Notes: generated by a model not told the origin, from the sequence alone. Shown: positions 24,370 through 33,714, counted from the stretch's first letter. The stretch: 36,441 nucleotides of DNA from Acidobacteriota bacterium (GCA_003224175.1 QHYQ01000199.1:1-36441), one strand, 5' to 3'. Numbers and translations are program-made.

Positions 24370-24773
24370 AGTCCCAACTCCTTAAGGATAGCTTCCCGTT
24401 CTTTCTGCGATCCCACGTAATGGTTCCGGTATTTCATCCAGAGCTTCCTGAGCTGTTCTGCCTTGGTAATCTCGCCCGGTGGAGTCTGTTGTGTCTTCTT
24501 CTGAAATCCTGACGTAATCACGATCAGCATTCCCGGCTGATAGAAGAAGAGGACCCGGAAAATCCGGTCGAATTGTTTGACTCTTAGCTCGAATATGTCA
24601 TTCGCGAGCTTGTTGACGAATTTTCCCTGCATTCGGTTGCCGCAGACGCGGAGGCGTTCGATAAACGCGTCTATGCGGGCGGCAGCCTTATCATCCAGCG
24701 AATCCACGAAGTCTCGGGCCGGTGCCCGCCCGTTCGGTAGCTCCACGTACTCAATCGTGAATTCGCCTCTCAA
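24366..24773 (-). CDS. HigB/RelE-like toxin (phage Gp49-like family)
   Basis: A 135-residue ribosome-dependent mRNA interferase candidate of the Gp49-like branch of RelE. Family features are the start (FTIEYVELPNGRAPARDFVDSLDDKAAARIDAFIERL), the core NDIFELRVKQFDRIFRVLFFYQPGMLIVITSGFQKKTQQTPPGEITKAEQL with basic RNase residues, and a Lys/Arg-rich C-terminal helix longer than usual (YVGSQKEREAILKELGL). The start is a TTG with an in-frame stop just upstream. The predicted transcription start falls almost on this codon, so the message may be leaderless. Confidence 0.88.
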   Translation of the reverse strand: MRGEFTIEYVELPNGRAPARDFVDSLDDKAAARIDAFIERLRVCGNRMQGKFVNKLANDIFELRVKQFDRIFRVLFFYQPGMLIVITSGFQKKTQQTPPGEITKAEQLRKLWMKYRNHYVGSQKEREAILKELGL

Positions 24774-24779
24774 TTGTCA

Positions 24780-24809
24780 AATTATCGCATAATTGCTATA
24801 TATCGTCAA
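24780..24809 (-). promoter_or_regulatory. higBA-type promoter with overlapping palindrome
   Basis: Minus strand: TTGACG (24809-24804), 17 bases, GATAAT (24786-24781). The perfect dyad AATTATCGCATAATT (24780-24794) covers the -10, a fitting operator for the XRE antitoxin. Transcription would start around 24774, next to the TTG start codon at 24773. Confidence 0.65.
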
Positions 24810-24920
24810 CGGCCTCGCGAATTTCGGTGCATCTTACCGTGGCACTCGGGACCACTTCCGGGGATGTGGGAATTGTGGCAGTCTAGGAACGACCGCACTA
24901 GTTTCCAATCGGAAGCCGAT

Positions 24921-25247
24921 ATGCCACGAAAACTTGTTAAGCGGACACAGTGGTCACTCGAACACGGTCCGGAGCGGGATTCTACTGGCAGCAGGACCGT
25001 CGCGATCTTCTTTGACGCCGACGATTCCGACCGCCGAGCAGAAGTCAGCATTGATACACGAACTTTAGGGCAATTCGGGGATCTGCCCTGTGCCTCCCGA
25101 AAATTCTGTGCAGCTCACGAGTCTCCAAACGAACCGCAAAGTCTCAAGCGGTTTGCAGCCCTTATTGAGTCAGGTGAACGAAATTCACACGATGCAAGCT
25201 TGTGCAACAGAGCAGAGTTCAGACGCAGATTGCAAAGGCCCGAGTAG
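24921..25247 (+). CDS. possible hypothetical protein ending at a terminator
   Basis: From ATG 24921 the frame encodes 108 residues starting MPRKLVKRTQWSLEHGPERDSTG and containing an acidic VAIFFDADDSDRRAEVSIDT segment, with no recognised domain. Support comes mainly from context: its TAG stop lies inside the 5' stem of a strong plus-strand terminator. The upstream in-frame sequence to 24774 is less protein-like. It is divergent from the toxin-antitoxin pair. It may be a remnant cut by the neighbouring transposon. Confidence 0.35.
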   Translation: MPRKLVKRTQWSLEHGPERDSTGSRTVAIFFDADDSDRRAEVSIDTRTLGQFGDLPCASRKFCAAHESPNEPQSLKRFAALIESGERNSHDASLCNRAEFRRRLQRPE

Positions 25248-26310
25248 AGGCACGCGTAGCGTGGTGGATTCGGGCTTTTTCAGGCAGCCTGTCGTTCGTA
25301 GCGGTGGTGCAGGCCACCGACATGCGGCACGCCACGACGGATCCCATTTCCGGCGGCTGAATCGCTCGTGGCTCCGGTGAGTCCTTCCCCAAGGAAAGAT
25401 GTGTTCTCGACCGGTGATAGTAATCGAAATACGAACGAAGGGTTCGCCGTAGCGAGCTTTCGTGGAACACGACCACATGATCGAGACATTCGCGTCGAAT
25501 CGACCCAATCACTCGTTCCACATAGGCTCGCTGCCAAGGTGAGCGCGGTGCAGACAGAACTTCGCAGATGCCCATGTCTCGCACCCGTTCTCGGAATTCC
25601 ATGCCAAAGATAGCATCGCGGTCGCGCAGCAAGTAGCGCGGGAGCTGATCAAAGGGAAATGCCTCCCGCAGTTGCTGTGCGGTCCACTCCGCGGTCGGGT
25701 GGGCGGTCACATTGAAGTGCAGGATGCGACGCCGGTCATGGGCCAACACTAGAAACACGTAAAGGACCTGAAAACGGATCGTGGGCACGGTGAAGAAATT
25801 GATGGAGACCAGTTGCTGAGCGTGATTCTCCCGGAATGTGCGCCAGGTCTGAGACGGCGGTTTGCGGCAGCGCACCAGGTATTTGCTAACGCTGGTCTCA
25901 CCGATGTCGATGCCGAGCTTGAGCAGTTCGCCGTGGATGCGGGGTGCACCCCAACTGGGATTCTCCCGGCACATCTTGCGGATCAGATCTCGGACCTGGC
26001 GCGAAATGAGCGGTCGTCCGGGTTGGCCGTGCCGCACCTTCCACGTCCAGAAGAGCCGAAAGCCGGCACGATGCCAAGCAATGACCGTTTCTGGCTTGAC
26101 GATGGCCAGCGCCGAGCGCCAGTCGCGCCAGAGGCGGGACAGGCAGATCCACAACAGGCGGTCCACTGGAGTCAATTTCGGCCGTTTTACTGCGGACCTC
26201 TGAAGCACGCCGATTTGGTGGCGCAGAGCCAGGTTCTCGAGCTGAAGGGCAGCACGGGAACGGAAGATCCAGGACAGAGCTGCGAGGAATGTCGTGAGAG
26301 AAATGAGCAT
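25219..26310 (-). CDS. integrase-core (rve, IS3/IS481-like) transposase, probably inactive
   Basis: A 363-residue transposase of the widespread integrase-core type: RSRAALQLENLALRHQIGVLQRS, then WGAPRIHGELLKLGIDIGETSVSKYL, then the DDE domain. The first catalytic residue is changed: the family has xxDFFTVPT, whereas this reads SINFFTVPT (AAT codon at 25800-25798). The other two remain (LLRDRDAIFG and AYVERVIGSIRRECLDH). Near the end a one-base deletion shifts the frame; the normal tail PHVGGLHHRYERQAA is readable in another frame ending at 25280. So the gene probably ended near 25280, and Asp loss plus frameshift make it dead. The 5' end near 26310 looks intact. Confidence 0.85.
   Translation of the reverse strand: MLISLTTFLAALSWIFRSRAALQLENLALRHQIGVLQRSAVKRPKLTPVDRLLWICLSRLWRDWRSALAIVKPETVIAWHRAGFRLFWTWKVRHGQPGRPLISRQVRDLIRKMCRENPSWGAPRIHGELLKLGIDIGETSVSKYLVRCRKPPSQTWRTFRENHAQQLVSINFFTVPTIRFQVLYVFLVLAHDRRRILHFNVTAHPTAEWTAQQLREAFPFDQLPRYLLRDRDAIFGMEFRERVRDMGICEVLSAPRSPWQRAYVERVIGSIRRECLDHVVVFHESSLRRTLRSYFDYYHRSRTHLSLGKDSPEPRAIQPPEMGSVVACRMSVACTTATNDRLPEKARIHHATRASTRAFAICV
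25238..25280 (+). terminator. branched rho-independent terminator
   Basis: Outer stem GCCCGA (25238-25243) pairs with TCGGGC (25270-25275), followed by TTTTT. Inside is a second perfect hairpin CACGC-GTA-GCGTG (25251-25263). It ends the plus-strand frame at 25247. It touches the original stop of the transposase on the other strand (about 25280), so it may instead be an element end that blocks read-through. Confidence 0.6.
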
Positions 26311-26325
26311 AGGCGAGAATTATAG

Positions 26326-26678
26326 AATTATGAAGGGTATATAACCTCCATCCGCTCAGATATTTCGAGATTTTCGAGAGGCACAATGGCGCACTGCGGG
26401 GGCGGAGAAGGGCCCAATAGGTTCGATTCAACCGGCACGCTGGTTCAATGGGTGGATCGCGGCGAAGTACCCGATAGGATGATGGCATCGCACTTCACGA
26501 ATGGCGTGGTGGACCGCACCCGACCGCTTTGTCCCTACCCCCAGGTGGCCGCCTACAAGGGAGGCGGCAGCACGGATGATGTGGCGACCTTCGTTTGCAA
26601 AGCGCCGTAAGGCGTGTAATACAACTGCGGCGTTATCGCGTTTCGGCGATATAATCGCCCCGATATCAGGTGGACGCA
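26326..26678. other. intergenic region with a promoter-like palindrome
   Basis: No gene seen; the 74-residue frame at 26386 lacks family features. At 26645-26659 a perfect dyad GGCGAT-ATA-ATCGCC encloses a TATAAT (26650-26655), about 20 bases before the start of the secreted-protein operon. The -35 region is poor, so an activator or an alternative sigma factor may be involved. Confidence 0.45.
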
Positions 26679-26912
26679 ATGCGGACCGCATGCGTTATCG
26701 GCTTAATTCCCATTTCCCTCGTGCTTGCTCCCCTGAGTTATGCCCAACACGGCGGCGGGCACATGGGCGGCGGGTTCTCTGGCCGAGGTACTTTTTCTTC
26801 CGGACATTCTTCAGTTCGGGTTCGTACGGGCGTCGTTCGCCAAAAGTATGCTGGTCGCGCCTATTACCTGCAGGGCGTTGCTAACAGTTGCGTCTTAGGT
26901 CCTTACTCATGA
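26679..26912 (+). CDS. small secreted Gly/His-rich protein, first gene of the operon
   Basis: ATG 26679 follows AGGTGG at five bases and opens a signal peptide (MRTACVIGLIPISLVLAPLSYAQ). The mature part is only about 54 residues and starts HGGGHMGGGFSGRGTFSSGHSS, then a basic segment ending [11 protein letters not shown]. The Gly/His-rich start resembles acidobacterial surface proteins that are usually longer, so it may be truncated. Its TGA overlaps the ATG of the next gene by four bases, which fixes both ends and indicates translational coupling. Confidence 0.6.
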   Translation: MRTACVIGLIPISLVLAPLSYAQHGGGHMGGGFSGRGTFSSGHSSVRVRTGVVRQKYAGRAYYLQGVANSCVLGPYS

Positions 26913-29392
26913 ACACCGGCTGGTCTGGAAAGTGGAGCGGTGAGGTTAGAAGGATTCTCTTTCTCATACTTATAGTTCCAGCCGCGTATGGGCAGACGCG
27001 CGTCCCGGAGCAACCCTCAAACCCTTCCGGGCCGCCCGCCGCAACGGCGCGCGCAATCATTGATCAATATTGCATACCCTGCCACAACCAGAGGCTGAAA
27101 ACAGCGGGCTTGATGCTGGACAAACTGGATTCCAGCGAGGTTCGCAAGGACGCCGAGGTTTGGGAAAAAGTGGTGCGCAAACTTCGGGCCGGGATGATGC
27201 CTCCGTCGGGTTTGCCGCGTCCCACTCCGGCCATCTACGAGGCGCTGATCACATCGATCGAAAACGAACTCGACCGCGACACCGTAACCCGCCTGCCTCC
27301 CCCGGGTCTGCACCGCCTCAATCGCGCCGAATACGGGAATGCGATTCGTGATCTGCTAGCTCTGGAAATCGATCCAGCGAAGTTTCTGCCGTCGGACGAT
27401 TCGACGCGCGGGTTTGACAATATCGCAGGTGCCTTATCGTTGTCGCCGGCGCTGCTGGAAGGATTCACGTCGACTGCGGCGAAAATCAGCCGTTGGGCCA
27501 TTGGCGATGTTACAGAACCGTCGTTGTTCACCTACCGCGTGCCGTCGGACACCTCTCAGGACTACCATCTCGAGGGCCTGCCTTTCGGAACGCGCGGCGG
27601 ATTGATTGTGCAGCATGAGTTCCCAGCTGACGGTGACTACGTCTTCAAGCTATTCCCCATCAACCAGGGCCTCATGGACAACAATCGCGCATTTGGAGAA
27701 ATAACGGGGGAAAAACTGGAACTCTTGGTGGATGGCGAGAGGGTACACCTCTACGATTGGGATAAGGATCTGGCGCGCGGCTCCGCGGTGCACGCCGGCA
27801 CAGCCGACGTTCATTTTCATGTCAGCGCAGGCGTGCACGGGGTAGGCGTCACTTTCCTTGCCACTCAGTTAGCGCCGGGTAGCGACCTGAATCAGCACTT
27901 TCTCCGGAGCACGATTGAAACAGGTGGTCTGCCTGGATTTAAGTTCTATCCTCATGTAGGCAAGCTTGAGATCCTCGGCCCCTTCAATCCGGCCGGCGGC
28001 ACGGATTCGCCCAGCAGGCGGAAGATCTTCGTGTGTCATCCCGCCAGTACGACGGAAGAGACCGAGTGCGCGGAGGAGATCGTAAATACGCTGGCCCGCC
28101 GCGCCTTCCGCCGGCCAGTGACCGACCAAGATACAGAGTTGCTTATGGGGTTCTACCAGCAGGGTCGCAAGGAGGGGAATTTCGATACCGGGATCGAAAG
28201 GGCGCTGCAGCGCATCCTCGCCGACCCAGAATTTGTGTTCCGCAAGGAAGCCGAGCCTCCTGGCGTTCCCGTAGGCGGTACGTGGAGGATCAGTGACCTG
28301 GAGCTGGCGTCGCGTCTGTCTTTCTTTCTTTGGAGCAGCATCCCTGATGACGAGCTGATCACGCTGGCAAGCCAAAATAAACTACATGATTCTTTAGTGC
28401 TCGATCAACAGGTGCGGCGGATGCTTGCTGATCCGCGTTCGGACCAACTCGTGGTCAACTTCGCCGGGCAGTGGCTGAACTTGCGCGCGTTGCAGTCCTG
28501 GGCTCCGACGGCGGCGTTATATCCGGATTTCGACGACAATCTGCGACTGGCGATGCGAAGGGAGACCGAACTGTTCATAGGCAGTATCGTGCATGAGGAC
28601 CGCAGTGTAATCGATCTGCTCGACGCGAATTATACGTTCGTGAACGAGCGGTTGGCGAAACACTATGGAATGCCAAATATCTACGGGAGCAACTTCCGGC
28701 GAGTGGAACTTTCGCCGCAATTTGATATGCGCCGAGGACTCCTCGGTCAAGCGAGCCTTCAGACCATATCGTCGCAACCCCAGAGGACCTCTCCGGTGGG
28801 GCGCGGCAAGACCATCCTGCAGGTTTTCCTCGGTGTAAGCCCTCCCGATCCGCCTCCCAACGTGCCGGCGTTAAAGGAGCAAGCCAGCGCGGTCCACGCC
28901 GGCGGCAAGCCGACCATGCGCCAGCAGATGGAGATGCACCGCAAGGTGGAGCCTTGCGCCAGTTGTCACAAGATCATGGACCCAATCGGCTTTTCCATGG
29001 AGAACTTTGACGCCATCGGAAAGTGGCGCATCACGGATGATGGAAGCCCTATCGATGCCTCCGGCGTACTCGTAGACGGCTCCAAACTGAACGGGGTAAA
29101 GGGACTGCGGGAAGCGCTTCTGCGCTACTCGCCCCAGTTTGTCCGCGTCATCGTCGAGAAGCTGCTGATTTACGGTTTGGGCCGCGGAACGGATTATTAC
29201 GATATGCCTTTGATTCGCTCCATCGTGCACGAGGCGGAACCGAGCAACTACCGCTTCTCATCCCTGATCCTCGGCGTGGTAAAAAGCGACGCGTTCCAAA
29301 TGAATCAAAAGCTTCCGGCCGGTTCCCAGACCCAGGCTGTCTTGGATCTTCGGGCGGTCCATAATATGGGAAGGAGGAGAAAATGTTTGTAA
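26909..29392 (+). CDS. DUF1592/DUF1588-type cytochrome-like secreted protein
   Basis: A protein of about 827 residues from ATG 26909, with an N-terminal hydrophobic export segment ([15 protein letters not shown]). A c-type heme motif CIPCH lies at residues 55-59, followed by a planctomycete-cytochrome-like region. Then come DUF1587 ([17 protein letters not shown]), a beta-rich carbohydrate-binding-like middle, DUF1595 ([16 protein letters not shown]), DUF1592 ([22 protein letters not shown] ... [17 protein letters not shown]), DUF1588 with a second heme-like [25 protein letters not shown], and DUF1585 at the C terminus. This modular family is abundant in Planctomycetota and Acidobacteriota and is linked by context to extracellular polymer or redox chemistry; its reaction is unknown. 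It overlaps the next gene by ten bases. Confidence 0.93.
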   Translation: MNTGWSGKWSGEVRRILFLILIVPAAYGQTRVPEQPSNPSGPPAATARAIIDQYCIPCHNQRLKTAGLMLDKLDSSEVRKDAEVWEKVVRKLRAGMMPPSGLPRPTPAIYEALITSIENELDRDTVTRLPPPGLHRLNRAEYGNAIRDLLALEIDPAKFLPSDDSTRGFDNIAGALSLSPALLEGFTSTAAKISRWAIGDVTEPSLFTYRVPSDTSQDYHLEGLPFGTRGGLIVQHEFPADGDYVFKLFPINQGLMDNNRAFGEITGEKLELLVDGERVHLYDWDKDLARGSAVHAGTADVHFHVSAGVHGVGVTFLATQLAPGSDLNQHFLRSTIETGGLPGFKFYPHVGKLEILGPFNPAGGTDSPSRRKIFVCHPASTTEETECAEEIVNTLARRAFRRPVTDQDTELLMGFYQQGRKEGNFDTGIERALQRILADPEFVFRKEAEPPGVPVGGTWRISDLELASRLSFFLWSSIPDDELITLASQNKLHDSLVLDQQVRRMLADPRSDQLVVNFAGQWLNLRALQSWAPTAALYPDFDDNLRLAMRRETELFIGSIVHEDRSVIDLLDANYTFVNERLAKHYGMPNIYGSNFRRVELSPQFDMRRGLLGQASLQTISSQPQRTSPVGRGKTILQVFLGVSPPDPPPNVPALKEQASAVHAGGKPTMRQQMEMHRKVEPCASCHKIMDPIGFSMENFDAIGKWRITDDGSPIDASGVLVDGSKLNGVKGLREALLRYSPQFVRVIVEKLLIYGLGRGTDYYDMPLIRSIVHEAEPSNYRFSSLILGVVKSDAFQMNQKLPAGSQTQAVLDLRAVHNMGRRRKCL

Positions 29393-30762
29393 CCAAGAAA
29401 CACCTATCCCGGCGCACCGTCCTCCGCGGAGCCGGAGCCGCGTTGGCGCTGCCACTGCTGGACTCGATGGTGCCGGCGCAGACGCCTCTAGTCAGGACGG
29501 CGGCCAATCCAAAGACGCGCTTCACCGGTATCTTTGTTCCGCATGGTGCGGCGCCAGGATGGTGGGTGCCGGAGGCGGGAGGTCCGGGCGAACCGAAGTC
29601 GCAGCCGGGCAGCAAGAATTTCAAGTATCCGATGATCTTGGAGCCGCTGGAACCGTTCCGGGATCGCACGGTGATTCTGAGCGGGCTGTGGTCGAAGTCG
29701 GCCGAGCCTCCTCCAGGACAGACTGGCGCCGACCATTGGGTCGCGGCGGCCTTTCTGTGCGCCAATAAACCGAAAAAAACCACCGGCGCCGACATCTACG
29801 ATGGCACAACCATCGATCAGATCATCGCCCAGAAGATCGGCCAGGAGACGCTGTTGCCCTCTCTTCAGCTGGCGCTGGAGGACCCCGGAGCCAACTCGAG
29901 CAATTGCGGGGAGGGTTATAGCTGTACTTACTCGAACACCATCTCGTGGGCCGCGCCCACGCAGCCGCTGCCCATGGAGCTGGATCCGCAAGCGGCCTTC
30001 GAGCGCTTATTTGGCGCCGGCGGCACGGCGACGGAGCGAGCGGCTCGCAGAGAGCAAGATCGCAGCATCCTGGATTCGGTCACCGAAAGCTTGGCTCGAT
30101 TCAAGAAGGACCTTGGTCCGAGCGATCGCTCCCGGCTCGATGAGTACGAGACGGACATTCGGGAGCTGGAACGGCGGCTGGAGATCGCCAAAAAGGCCGG
30201 TGGCGCCGTATCGACCGAAGGTGTAGTCGTCCCGGCCGGCGTGCCGGAGTCGTTCGACGACCATGTGAAGCTGCATTTTGATCTACAAACGCTGGCCTTC
30301 CAGGCCGACATTACACGGGTTTCCACAGTTCTGTATGCTCGCGACTTAACTGCCCGGTCTTATCCGGAGAGCGGCGTCAACGGCGGCTTTCATGGGATGT
30401 CGCATCACGCGGAGAATCCCGATACTATCGCGCAGTACGCGAAGATCAATCGGTACCACGTGAAGTGCCTGGCGTATTTCGTCGACAAGCTGAAGAGGGC
30501 GCAAGACGGAGACGGCAGCTTGCTGGACCATTCGCTGATTATATATGGCAGCAACATGGGAGACTCCAATCAACACTTGCACTACGATGTGCCTCACGTG
30601 CTGATTGGCGGAGCGTCTGGGCAACTCAAAGGGAATCGTCATGTGGCTTATCTGAGCAAGACCGTTACGACAGGGAATCTTCTGTTGAGCATTCTGGACC
30701 TGTACGGGGTTCACCAGGACAGCATCGGCGACAGCACCGGAGCGTTGCCGAATCTTGTGTAA
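29383..30762 (+). CDS. DUF1552-family Tat-exported protein
   Basis: A 459-residue protein exported by the twin-arginine route: the N terminus SRRTVLRGAGAALALPLLDSM has the RR motif, hydrophobic core and cleavage region. The rest is the DUF1552 domain (RFTGIFVPHGAAPGWWVPEAGG, LEPFRDRTVILSGL, GADHWVAAAFLCANKP, DGTTIDQIIA, YSCTYSNTISW). Its C terminus is sulfatase-like in style: HFDLQTLAFQADITRVSTVLYARD, SLLDHSLIIYGSNMGDSNQHLHYDVPHVLIGG. These proteins almost always pair with DUF1592 cytochromes. A strong AAGGAGG precedes the ATG, inside the end of the DUF1592 gene, so the two are co-expressed. Confidence 0.94.
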   Translation: MFVTKKHLSRRTVLRGAGAALALPLLDSMVPAQTPLVRTAANPKTRFTGIFVPHGAAPGWWVPEAGGPGEPKSQPGSKNFKYPMILEPLEPFRDRTVILSGLWSKSAEPPPGQTGADHWVAAAFLCANKPKKTTGADIYDGTTIDQIIAQKIGQETLLPSLQLALEDPGANSSNCGEGYSCTYSNTISWAAPTQPLPMELDPQAAFERLFGAGGTATERAARREQDRSILDSVTESLARFKKDLGPSDRSRLDEYETDIRELERRLEIAKKAGGAVSTEGVVVPAGVPESFDDHVKLHFDLQTLAFQADITRVSTVLYARDLTARSYPESGVNGGFHGMSHHAENPDTIAQYAKINRYHVKCLAYFVDKLKRAQDGDGSLLDHSLIIYGSNMGDSNQHLHYDVPHVLIGGASGQLKGNRHVAYLSKTVTTGNLLLSILDLYGVHQDSIGDSTGALPNLV

Positions 30763-30789
30763 CGGCTGACGGAGGAAGATTAAAGAAAC

Positions 30790-32544
30790 ATGCGTGTTCG
30801 CCTGCCAATCATGGCTTGTTGTGCAGCGCTGTTGATTTATCGGTTGGCATCTGGAGCTGCAAATAGCCCCGTGGCTGACGCCGCCATGAGAGGCGATAAG
30901 GCCGCGGTGCGATCTCTGCTCGCTCAAAAGTCGGACGTAAACACTCCCCAGGCCGACGGAGCCACCGCGATCCAGTGGGCTGCGTACAAAGACGACCAGG
31001 AGATGGCGGACCTGTTGATCACCGCGGGCGCAAATGTGAACACGCCGAATCGCGAAGGCGCCACTCCCCTTTACTTGGCCTGCATCAACGGTAGCGCAAC
31101 CATGATCGGCAGACTCTTGAAGGCTGGCGCCGATCCGAACGAGCGCGGGCCGCAGGGAGAAACTCCCCTTATGCTGGCTGCCCGAAACGGGAACGTGGAC
31201 GGGATCCAGGTATTGCTAGATCAGAAAGCGGATGTCAACGCAAAGGATACGCTCCGCGGAACCACAGCGCTGATGTGGGCGGCCGAGCAGGCGCATCCTG
31301 CCGCCGTTCAGCTACTGATCGAGCATGGAGCGGACGTTCTGGCTGCGTCGAACCCAGATACCAGGAATGCCAAGAATAATCTTGCCGACACGGTGACCAA
31401 ACGATTGAATTCCAAACTAGGCATTCTAGGCCAAGCCCGAGCGCGCGCAAACAACAAGAGTGCGCCGGGAGCTTCGCCCGTTCCGGCCGTCGCGGGTGCG
31501 CAAAATCCGCCGGAGCCGCTTGGAGAGGATGCTGAGGCTTTCCTTGCTCCCTCGGAAAAAACGGATGGCGGTGGTTTAACTCCTCTGGTGTACGCAGCCC
31601 GCGAAGATTGCCTGGAGTGCGCCAAGATTCTGGTACAGGCGCGCGCCGATGTGAATCAGCGAACCCATTACGGGTGGACTCCCCTGCTCGTGGCGACGCA
31701 AAACCGGCACTACAAACTGGCGGCGTATTTGTTGGATAACGGCGCGAATCCGAACAGCGCGAATAACGGCGGCTGGACGCCCCTGTATCTTGCGACTGAT
31801 AACCGCAATATTGAGAGCGGCGACTATCCGGTGCGCACGCCGGATATGGACCATTTGGACTACATCAAGTTGCTCTTGGCCAAGGGTGCGCAAGTGAACA
31901 CCCGAATCTGCGGAATGGAATCGACGCTGGCGAAATGCATTGGCGACAGCACCGAGACGCGAAATAATTTCACCATGCAATGGCTGTTCGAAGACGGCGC
32001 GACGCCCTTCCTGCGCGCAGCGCAATCCGGCGATGTCGCCTTGATGAAGCTATTGCTGGACCACGGTGCGAATCCAAAAATCTTTACGGCGCATAACGTA
32101 ACGCCCTTAGCCGTATCTTCGGGCATCGGATGGGTGGAGGGTGTTACCTTCGAATGGTCGGAGGCCGAGAGCCTGGATGCTGTGAAGATGTGTCTAACTC
32201 TGGGTATCGATCCGAACGTGGCCGACGACGAAGGACGCACCGCGTTGCACGGCGCGGCCCACAAAGGAAGGACCGAAGTGATTCAACTCCTAGTGGATCA
32301 TGGCGCTAAGTTGGACGCGCACGACGGCGGGAGCCGGGACAGCATAAATGGTGCGTTGCTCGGAAAAACATGGATTCCGCTGGATTGGGCGCGCGGCCTG
32401 GTCCGAGTCGGCGTGCAATCTGCCATCCCACACCCTGAGGCCGAAAGGCTTCTCATCAAATTGATGACCGAGCGGGGTCTTGCCATCCCACCTCCGCCCG
32501 CTTCCTCCATTTGCCTAACCAAAGGTTTCAACGGCTGCCAGTAA
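30790..32544 (+). CDS. exported ankyrin-repeat protein
   Basis: A 584-residue protein with a signal-like N terminus (RLPIMACCAALLIYRLASGA), then ankyrin repeats: AAMRGDKAAVRSLLAQKSDVN, GATAIQWAAYKDDQEMADLLITAGANVN, GATPLYLACINGSATMIGRLLKAGADPN, GETPLMLAARNGNVDGIQVLLDQKADVN and several more. The array is interrupted by a Pro/Ala-rich linker (about 215-255) and ends with EGRTALHGAAHKGRTEVIQLLVDHGAKLD plus a short tail with two cysteines. GAGG lies upstream of the ATG, and the gene starts 27 bases after the DUF1552 stop. Ankyrin genes often accompany DUF1592/DUF1552 pairs, suggesting a scaffold role. Confidence 0.93.
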   Translation: MRVRLPIMACCAALLIYRLASGAANSPVADAAMRGDKAAVRSLLAQKSDVNTPQADGATAIQWAAYKDDQEMADLLITAGANVNTPNREGATPLYLACINGSATMIGRLLKAGADPNERGPQGETPLMLAARNGNVDGIQVLLDQKADVNAKDTLRGTTALMWAAEQAHPAAVQLLIEHGADVLAASNPDTRNAKNNLADTVTKRLNSKLGILGQARARANNKSAPGASPVPAVAGAQNPPEPLGEDAEAFLAPSEKTDGGGLTPLVYAAREDCLECAKILVQARADVNQRTHYGWTPLLVATQNRHYKLAAYLLDNGANPNSANNGGWTPLYLATDNRNIESGDYPVRTPDMDHLDYIKLLLAKGAQVNTRICGMESTLAKCIGDSTETRNNFTMQWLFEDGATPFLRAAQSGDVALMKLLLDHGANPKIFTAHNVTPLAVSSGIGWVEGVTFEWSEAESLDAVKMCLTLGIDPNVADDEGRTALHGAAHKGRTEVIQLLVDHGAKLDAHDGGSRDSINGALLGKTWIPLDWARGLVRVGVQSAIPHPEAERLLIKLMTERGLAIPPPPASSICLTKGFNGCQ

Positions 32545-32584
32545 TTCTTCACCTGCTATTTTTGTCGCCTACGGGTTGGCTGCG

Positions 32585-32880
32585 CTAAACACAACCGGAA
32601 CAGTCAACGGCGCGATCAGGAATGCTGCAACGGTTCGGCCGGGCTGGCCAGACGGTAGTCGCGGAACCGATCCCGGACGAAGTGGGTCTTCGGATTTCAC
32701 GATGCGCCAGCGCCCAGCCGAGTAGGCCGCCGCACAATGCGAAGCCCAGCGCGTTGGTCGTTCCGTGCAGCCACGCCATGCGCGGGATCAGCAGCCGGTA
32801 GCGCTCGGTAATCGCCGATAACGTAGGCTCCCGCTAAGGCCAGCCACCCGACGATCAGCGATGCTGCGGAAAATGTGCAG
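32585..32880 (-). pseudogene. YndJ-like membrane protein, C-terminal remnant
   Basis: One frame reads SLIVGWLALAGAYVIGD and another continues TERYRLLIPRMAWLHGTTNALGFALCGGLLGWALA. Together they match the last transmembrane segments of YndJ-family proteins. The two parts are in different frames (frameshift near 32810), there is no 5' region, and the C terminus runs into unrelated sequence. It is a decayed fragment. Boundaries are approximate. Confidence 0.5.
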
Positions 32881-33568
32881 CAGGATTCTCAACGTAATCT
32901 GAGCACTTGGTGCAACGCCAGGAGGTATGATCGCGATCAACGCGGTGGAATCGCTCGGTCACGTGCAATTGATCGCTGTGAGGAACACCAAGGCGGTCGA
33001 GCCAGGTCTTTTCGTTAAACCCCACAGTATCTACAACAAATGTGGCGTCTCCTTCCCAGTGACCCACGGAATATCCGAGCCAGAGCGGATCCGGGTCTTT
33101 TGGAAGCGGCCGGCCATCGGTGTATATGCGGCGCACCGTGTGGTCATATTCAAATATCATGAGCAAGTATTTGGGAGTCTGCACGAACTCGAACGGATAG
33201 GGATGGAAATAGACTCGCGGCACGCCGGGAGGATAGCACCTCGTGAGCACGGGATTCTTCGTTTGGTCCAGAGTATAAGCGCCACCGTTCGAATCCTTTG
33301 CCTCTTTGAATTTTTCCTGGCCCCAAGGTGTCATCTCCGGAAGGTCCTTTGTGTACGTGGCGCCGCTCCCGAAAGCCCCCTTGGGAGTGCGACGCATCCA
33401 CACACCCTGGAGATCGCGCGCCGGAGCCGGTGCCGTACTGGCATTGTTATTGTTCTGCGCTCGTTGGCCGCCAACGGCTGTTCCGGCGCCGTATTGCGCG
33501 TGCAGAGCGCAAGAGAAAATCAAAACAGCGGCCAAGGCCGCGCTGGAATCGCTCAACGCTCTAGCCAT
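32855..33568 (-). CDS. secreted acidobacterial hypothetical protein with damaged 3' end
   Basis: ATG 33568 has AGGAGAG five bases upstream and gives a signal peptide (MARALSDSSAALAAVLIFSCALHAQ). The body is conserved in style among Acidobacteriota: DLQGVWMRRTPKGAFG, RCYPPGVPRVYFHPYPFEFVQTPKYLLMIFEYDHTVRRIYTDGRPLPKDPDPLWLGYSVGHWEGDATFVVDTVGFNEKTWLDRLGVPHSDQLHVTERFHRVD. The family normally continues through a beta-strand region to the end. Here sequence after DRDH turns into SWRCTKCSDYVENPAAHFPQHR, which looks like a junction with other DNA. Function unknown; perhaps partly folded. Confidence 0.7.
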   Translation of the reverse strand: MARALSDSSAALAAVLIFSCALHAQYGAGTAVGGQRAQNNNNASTAPAPARDLQGVWMRRTPKGAFGSGATYTKDLPEMTPWGQEKFKEAKDSNGGAYTLDQTKNPVLTRCYPPGVPRVYFHPYPFEFVQTPKYLLMIFEYDHTVRRIYTDGRPLPKDPDPLWLGYSVGHWEGDATFVVDTVGFNEKTWLDRLGVPHSDQLHVTERFHRVDRDHTSWRCTKCSDYVENPAAHFPQHR

Positions 33569-33714
33569 TGTTGCTCTCCTGTTAATGCGCTTCTGCTTGC
33601 TCCCATTACTGAGAACAACTTGCATTTGCTGGAAGCCCGTCACAATCCGCGCATCGGGCTAACATATTGGGCGATACGTCGAAACAGCCGTTCACGAGCA
33701 GGCTTGTAGAAAGC

